From CBDHFN01 sp965262605 (lineage in GTDB: Bacteria; Pseudomonadota; Alphaproteobacteria; JASGCL01): a DNA stretch of 64,000 nucleotides. Positions within the stretch are counted from its first letter, which is position 1; each line of letters opens with the position of its first letter. Below are positions 60,909 to 64,000 of this stretch, piece by piece. The stretch is taken from assembly GCA_965262605.1 (NCBI GenBank), contig CBDHFN010000003.1:1654194-1718193 (forward strand), read 5' to 3'. The position numbers were made by a program, and so were the translations under genes. A model generated the notes under the pieces. The model was not told the origin of the DNA. It made no database searches and saw nothing but the letters and a program-made list of their open reading frames with translations.

Positions 60909-62317
60909 ATATGAATCGCCCTGTTATAACTTGCCAGCACCGATTCATGCATCATTTCAGATAATGTCGGGTGCGGGAAAATAGTGTGCATTAATTCCTC
61001 TTCGGTTGATTCCAAGGTCTTGGCAATACCGAATCCTTGAATTAATTCGGTAACTTCCGCGCCAATCATATGTGCACCCAATAATTCCCCCGTTTTCGCG
61101 TGAAATATAGTTTTAATAAATCCTTCGGCTTCGCCCAGCGCAATTGCTTTGCCATTACCCATAAAAGGAAATTTACCAATTTTAAGATTTTCTTTGCCGA
61201 ATTTTTCAATGGCTTTATTTTCGTTAAGCCCAACCGAAGCAACTTGCGGGTGGCAATAGGTGCAACCCGGTATATTTGCCTTATTTAATGGGTGCAAATG
61301 TTTTAAGCCTGCAATTCGTTCAACGGCAATAACACCTTCATGTTCGGCTTTATGCGCCAACCAAGGCGCAGAAGCAACATCACCAATCGCATAAACGCCG
61401 CTTTGCGCAGTTTCCGCCCATTCATTCGTGATAATATGCCCCCTATCAGTCGCTAATTGCAAGGATTCAATGCCAATATCTTGGCTATTGGGGCTGATTC
61501 CTACGGCACTTAGCAAAACAGAGGCTTGTAATGTTTTTTTGCCATCTTTGCCTGCTACTTCAAGGCTGATTTGCTGGGCTTGTTTTGTTAATTTTTCTGC
61601 CTTTGTGTCAACTAAGATTTCTATTCCTTGCTTGCTTAAAGATTTAAGGGCAAAATCAGAAATTTCATGGTCTTCTTGAGGTAAAATGCGGGGCAAAACT
61701 TCAATAACGCTTACTTTGACGCCTAATTCATTATAAAAACTGGCAAATTCAATGCCAATCGCGCCAGACCCTAAAATAATCATAGATTCGGGCAATTTTG
61801 GTGGTTGCAAGGCAGTTTTATAATCCCAAACATTCACGCCATCGGCTTCCATATTGGGTAAAGATTTTGGGCGCGCGCCCGTGGCAATTATTACCGATTG
61901 CGCTGTGATAGTTTTATTTGTGCCATCTTTCATGGTTAAGCCAATTTTACGATTTCCTGCCTCGCCACCTTGCAATCTTGCGTAAGCGTCTATGACTTCA
62001 ACCTTATTTTTCTTTAATAAATGGGCAACTCCTGATGATAATTGCTTGGATACTTGTCTTGACCTTGCGATGATAGCGTTAAAATCGGGCTTAATTTGCC
62101 CAATTTCCAAGCCGTATTCTTTGCCATGTTTGGCAAGTCTTAATACTTCCGCAGAACGAAGTAAGGCTTTGGTTGGAATACAACCCCAATTTAAGCAAAT
62201 TCCGCCAAGATGGTTTGCCTCAACCACGGCAACTTTTAATTTTAATTGTGCCGCGCGAATCGCACTTACATACCCGCCCGGTCCAGCACCCATAATTACT
62301 AAATCATATTCTGCCAT
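60905..62317 (-). CDS. lpdA: Dihydrolipoyl dehydrogenase
   Basis: The 470-residue protein has GAGPGGYVSAIRAAQLKLKV, the redox pair in GGICLNWGCIPTKALL, NAD fold ILGSGAIGIEFASFYNELGV, and the C-terminal active site FPHPTLSEMMHES with the catalytic His/Glu. It reoxidises lipoamide of 2-oxoacid dehydrogenases or the glycine cleavage system. GAGG lies 7 bases before the ATG. Not next to E1/E2 genes. Confidence 0.95.
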   Translation of the reverse strand: MAEYDLVIMGAGPGGYVSAIRAAQLKLKVAVVEANHLGGICLNWGCIPTKALLRSAEVLRLAKHGKEYGLEIGQIKPDFNAIIARSRQVSKQLSSGVAHLLKKNKVEVIDAYARLQGGEAGNRKIGLTMKDGTNKTITAQSVIIATGARPKSLPNMEADGVNVWDYKTALQPPKLPESMIILGSGAIGIEFASFYNELGVKVSVIEVLPRILPQEDHEISDFALKSLSKQGIEILVDTKAEKLTKQAQQISLEVAGKDGKKTLQASVLLSAVGISPNSQDIGIESLQLATDRGHIITNEWAETAQSGVYAIGDVASAPWLAHKAEHEGVIAVERIAGLKHLHPLNKANIPGCTYCHPQVASVGLNENKAIEKFGKENLKIGKFPFMGNGKAIALGEAEGFIKTIFHAKTGELLGAHMIGAEVTELIQGFGIAKTLESTEEELMHTIFPHPTLSEMMHESVLASYNRAIHI

Positions 62318-62382
62318 TTTTACCTCTTCAGAGATTTAAATAAACAATTAATTACTTAAAATGTCAATGTTTTTTTCGTGAT

Positions 62383-62877
62383 TTAAAGCACGGAATCGTC
62401 AATTTGTATGATTTTTGTTGCTAAATCAATTTTTTTTATGACAAAATCTTGATAAGGAATCATTTCTTCTTGGTTTTTTAAATCTTGATAAATAAGAATA
62501 TCGCCCGCGCCGTAATTGGCAAATGCCGTGCAAACCCCTAAATGCGTATCTTGCAAATTAACCAAAGCGCAACCGATTAAATCGGCAAAATAAACCTCAT
62601 CATCACAAGGCGGTAATTGCGATCTGTCAACCTTGCATTCTTGCCCAATATAAACCAAAGCTTGATTAATATCGTTAATATTTTTGAAAAAAACTTGTAA
62701 TTTTGATGAATTTGGAACTTGTTTGCAGTTAGCAGTCGTTAAAATGCCTTTTTCCGTGCGAATATCGCCATATTTCGCAAAATCAATCGGGTTTTGGCAA
62801 AAAGATTGCACAATGCACTCGCCCTTTAAGCCCCGCGTGCGTAAAATTTTGCCAATGATGATGGATTTATTTGGCAA
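62383..62877 (-). CDS. rimM: Ribosome maturation factor RimM with a displaced start
   Basis: From IIIGKILRTRGLKGECIVQS onward the protein matches RimM (VEVYFADLIGCALVN-like middle, ending KKIDLATKIIQIDD). It helps process 16S rRNA and binds S19. The longer frame (start 62931) adds 18 hydrophobic residues translated out of frame from the inserted gene, which no RimM has. I therefore favour TTG at 62877 (165 residues). No ribosome site is clear, and the last 11 bases of the upstream gene overlap it. Confidence 0.85.
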   Translation of the reverse strand: MPNKSIIIGKILRTRGLKGECIVQSFCQNPIDFAKYGDIRTEKGILTTANCKQVPNSSKLQVFFKNINDINQALVYIGQECKVDRSQLPPCDDEVYFADLIGCALVNLQDTHLGVCTAFANYGAGDILIYQDLKNQEEMIPYQDFVIKKIDLATKIIQIDDSVL

Positions 62878-63454
62878 GAAAATAATCAATAATATAGGGA
62901 ATTGCAATACCAAGAAGTAAAAAAAGAACATTAATATATAAATGCTTTCTATCAGAATTGCTTTTTCTTATTTGTGCTTTAAGAAGTTCGGAATCAATGT
63001 GTTTTATATTTTCTATAATTTCATCAAAATATTTATCAAATAATTCATTATAAATTTCGTCGCGTTTATCTCTATTTTTTCTTGATTCTGAAATTTTTTC
63101 CAAACATATATTAACAGATTCCGTGAAAGCAGTTATAGATTCTTTAAATAAACCATAATCACTTAGAAATTTATTTTTAAACAAATTTTCCTTATTTAAA
63201 TAATAATTTATCAAAGATTCAATTAAATCATGTTTGGCATGATTAAAAAACCGATTAGGAATTTTAAAATCTTCAATATTTATTGTGAATTGTCCAGAAG
63301 TTCTTGACTTATTTAATGTGTCAACTATAGCTCTACCAGCGTATCTTAACTCATTAACTGACGCAAATGGCAATACGCCAGTTGTGTTTTTTACAATTTT
63401 AATTTTTTCTTCTATTATATTCCATTCATCAAGAAAATTATAATTGCCAATCAT
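62867..63454 (-). CDS. Unknown protein with C-terminal membrane anchor, inserted between rpsP and rimM
   Basis: The 195-residue protein is mainly helical (VNELRYAGRAIVDTLNKSR near 38, FKESITAFTESVNICLEKIS near 103) and ends with one membrane helix (INVLFLLLGIAIPYIIDYFL). I recognise no family, although an ELRYAGR-type helix followed by a terminal membrane anchor recalls membrane effectors of small defence or toxin modules. It overlaps the rimM start and follows the 68-residue gene by 4 bases. Confidence 0.55.
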   Translation of the reverse strand: MIGNYNFLDEWNIIEEKIKIVKNTTGVLPFASVNELRYAGRAIVDTLNKSRTSGQFTINIEDFKIPNRFFNHAKHDLIESLINYYLNKENLFKNKFLSDYGLFKESITAFTESVNICLEKISESRKNRDKRDEIYNELFDKYFDEIIENIKHIDSELLKAQIRKSNSDRKHLYINVLFLLLGIAIPYIIDYFLAK

Positions 63455-63458
63455 TTCA

Positions 63459-63665
63459 TTACATCACTTTTTGATTGTTCTGATTTAAAAAATTTATATA
63501 TGGTTGTTGCAAATCTAAATCACCTCTTGACATTTCAGCCTGAATTTGCGAGTTTATTTTAGCATTTTCTTCCAGCAATTCTTGCTTAGCCTGTGCTTGA
63601 ATGCTTAACCCGTGGAAATACTCATTCCACAAAGAATTAATCGCTCTAAAAATATAATTATCCAT
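63459..63665 (-). CDS. Small 68-residue protein, partner of the membrane-anchored gene
   Basis: AAGGGGG precedes the ATG at 63665 by 3-4 bases. The protein is helical (LSIQAQAKQELLEENAKINS) with no Cys or membrane segment. It lies 4 bases before the 195-residue gene, so the two are co-translated. No family recognised. Confidence 0.55.
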   Translation of the reverse strand: MDNYIFRAINSLWNEYFHGLSIQAQAKQELLEENAKINSQIQAEMSRGDLDLQQPYINFLNQNNQKVM

Positions 63666-63686
63666 AATTCCCCCTTAATATATATA

Positions 63687-63722
63687 ATGATAGTGATTCA
63701 CCACAAAGTCAATCACTATCAT
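63687..63722. terminator. Inverted repeat after rpsP
   Basis: Perfect 12-bp stem ATGATAGTGATT with AATCACTATCAT and a 12-base loop, 27 bases after the rpsP stop. No U tract follows on the minus strand, so attenuation, RNA protection or an insertion-junction role are alternatives. Confidence 0.5.
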
Positions 63723-63748
63723 TTATATTGCAATAAATTTGCCAAATA

Positions 63749-64000
63749 TTATTCAGCAGGGGTTTCTTCGGCTGGAGCCTCAGGAGCTTCGGGTTCAGCC
63801 GCAGCCGCAGCCAAAGCATCAGCGCGTTCTTGTAATTTTTTTGCTTTTTCTTCGGCGCGTTCAATCGTGTTTTTATGCACTTGATTTTTCACGGTTTGAT
63901 TCGGAATTTTGCGTGCGGCGACTAAGCCTAAATCAGCAAGAAATCTAACCACGCGGTCAGTTGGTTCTGCGCCATGGTCTAACCAATGTTTTGCCCGTTC
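63749..64000 (-). CDS. rpsP: Ribosomal protein S16, N-terminus outside the window
   Basis: The minus-strand frame is open to the window edge and reads ERAKHWLDHGAEPTDRVVRF then LADLGLVAARK, the C-terminal part of S16 (typically ..W...GAQPT..V.R.L). It then has an Ala/Glu/Pro-rich tail (AAAAEPEAPEAPAEETPAE), common in alphaproteobacterial S16. At least 83 residues are present. It would be followed directly by rimM in most genomes of this class. Confidence 0.93.
   Translation of the reverse strand, partial: ERAKHWLDHGAEPTDRVVRFLADLGLVAARKIPNQTVKNQVHKNTIERAEEKAKKLQERADALAAAAAEPEAPEAPAEETPAE

Noticed and set aside
62878..62931. Hydrophobic 18-residue leader of rimM as a real signal or membrane segment
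   Set aside because: It is the out-of-frame reading of the 3' end of the inserted gene, and RimM is a cytoplasmic protein.

Overview
The window is AT-rich chromosomal DNA from an alphaproteobacterium. The evidence is the fliL-fliM-(DUF6468-like)-motE flagellar order, a Rieske-cytochrome b-cytochrome c1 operon, a mercuric-reductase-like flavoprotein, isocitrate lyase, CoA-acylating methylmalonate-semialdehyde dehydrogenase, and an rpsP/rimM pair. The set suggests an aerobic, flagellated, possibly Rhodospirillales-like or host-associated lineage. Genus-level placement cannot be read from the sequence alone.

Layout. 1-6.5 kb: end of a MoeA-like/MocA-like fusion gene, ftsI, an ATPase relic, kup and cobB. 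6.6-8.6 kb: a lone 661-residue protein with an internal segment resembling the OspF/SpvC phosphothreonine-lyase effectors. 8.8-11.5 kb: mmsA, a small protein, a DMT transporter and tRNA-Cys. 11.6-16.3 kb: a surface-glycan module (kinase-like protein, capsule-type HAD phosphatase, nucleotidyltransferase, two paralogous FIHTW proteins, GmhA-like isomerase) whose transcription units share one promoter sequence. 16.3-31.3 kb: an accessory block, all on the minus strand. It holds TPR- and CgeB/GT9-like glycosyltransferases, a 1401-residue RTX/FG-GAP secreted protein, a 533-residue unknown protein, and repeated decayed copies of the C-terminal tail of RTX proteins between the genes. 31.4-36.3 kb: iron permease-like protein, flagellin, SufU-like scaffold, serine hydrolase and a Tat-type peptide-binding protein. 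36.3-42 kb: aceA, metC-like gene and class III aminotransferase, separated by a palindromic repeat family. 42-44.7 kb: frameshifted rhodanese, frameshifted pmbA and rodA. 44.7-51.6 kb: two orphan genes, ynjB-prs, efp and the bc1 operon. 51.8-64 kb: clpB, two orphan genes, a flavoprotein, the flagellar operon, lpdA, rimM, two inserted orphan genes and rpsP (cut by the window end).

How the parts fit. The 11.6-31.3 kb region looks like a surface-decoration island. Sugar-activation genes could feed the TPR/CgeB/GT9-like transferases, and likely acceptors nearby are the RTX/FG-GAP protein and the flagellin. Glycosyltransferase paralogues share almost identical 3' ends but have divergent 5' halves, and each is bordered by remains of an RTX tail. 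This points to repeated recombination that swapped modules at this locus. No type I or non-flagellar type III secretion genes are visible, so the export route of the RTX protein and of the OspF-like protein is unknown.

The most unusual items are the OspF/SpvC-like protein, the cassette array with RTX-tail remnants, twin palindromic operators and a leader hairpin before aceA, a palindromic repeat that supplies the last residues of an aminotransferase, and a two-gene insertion that separates rpsP from rimM.
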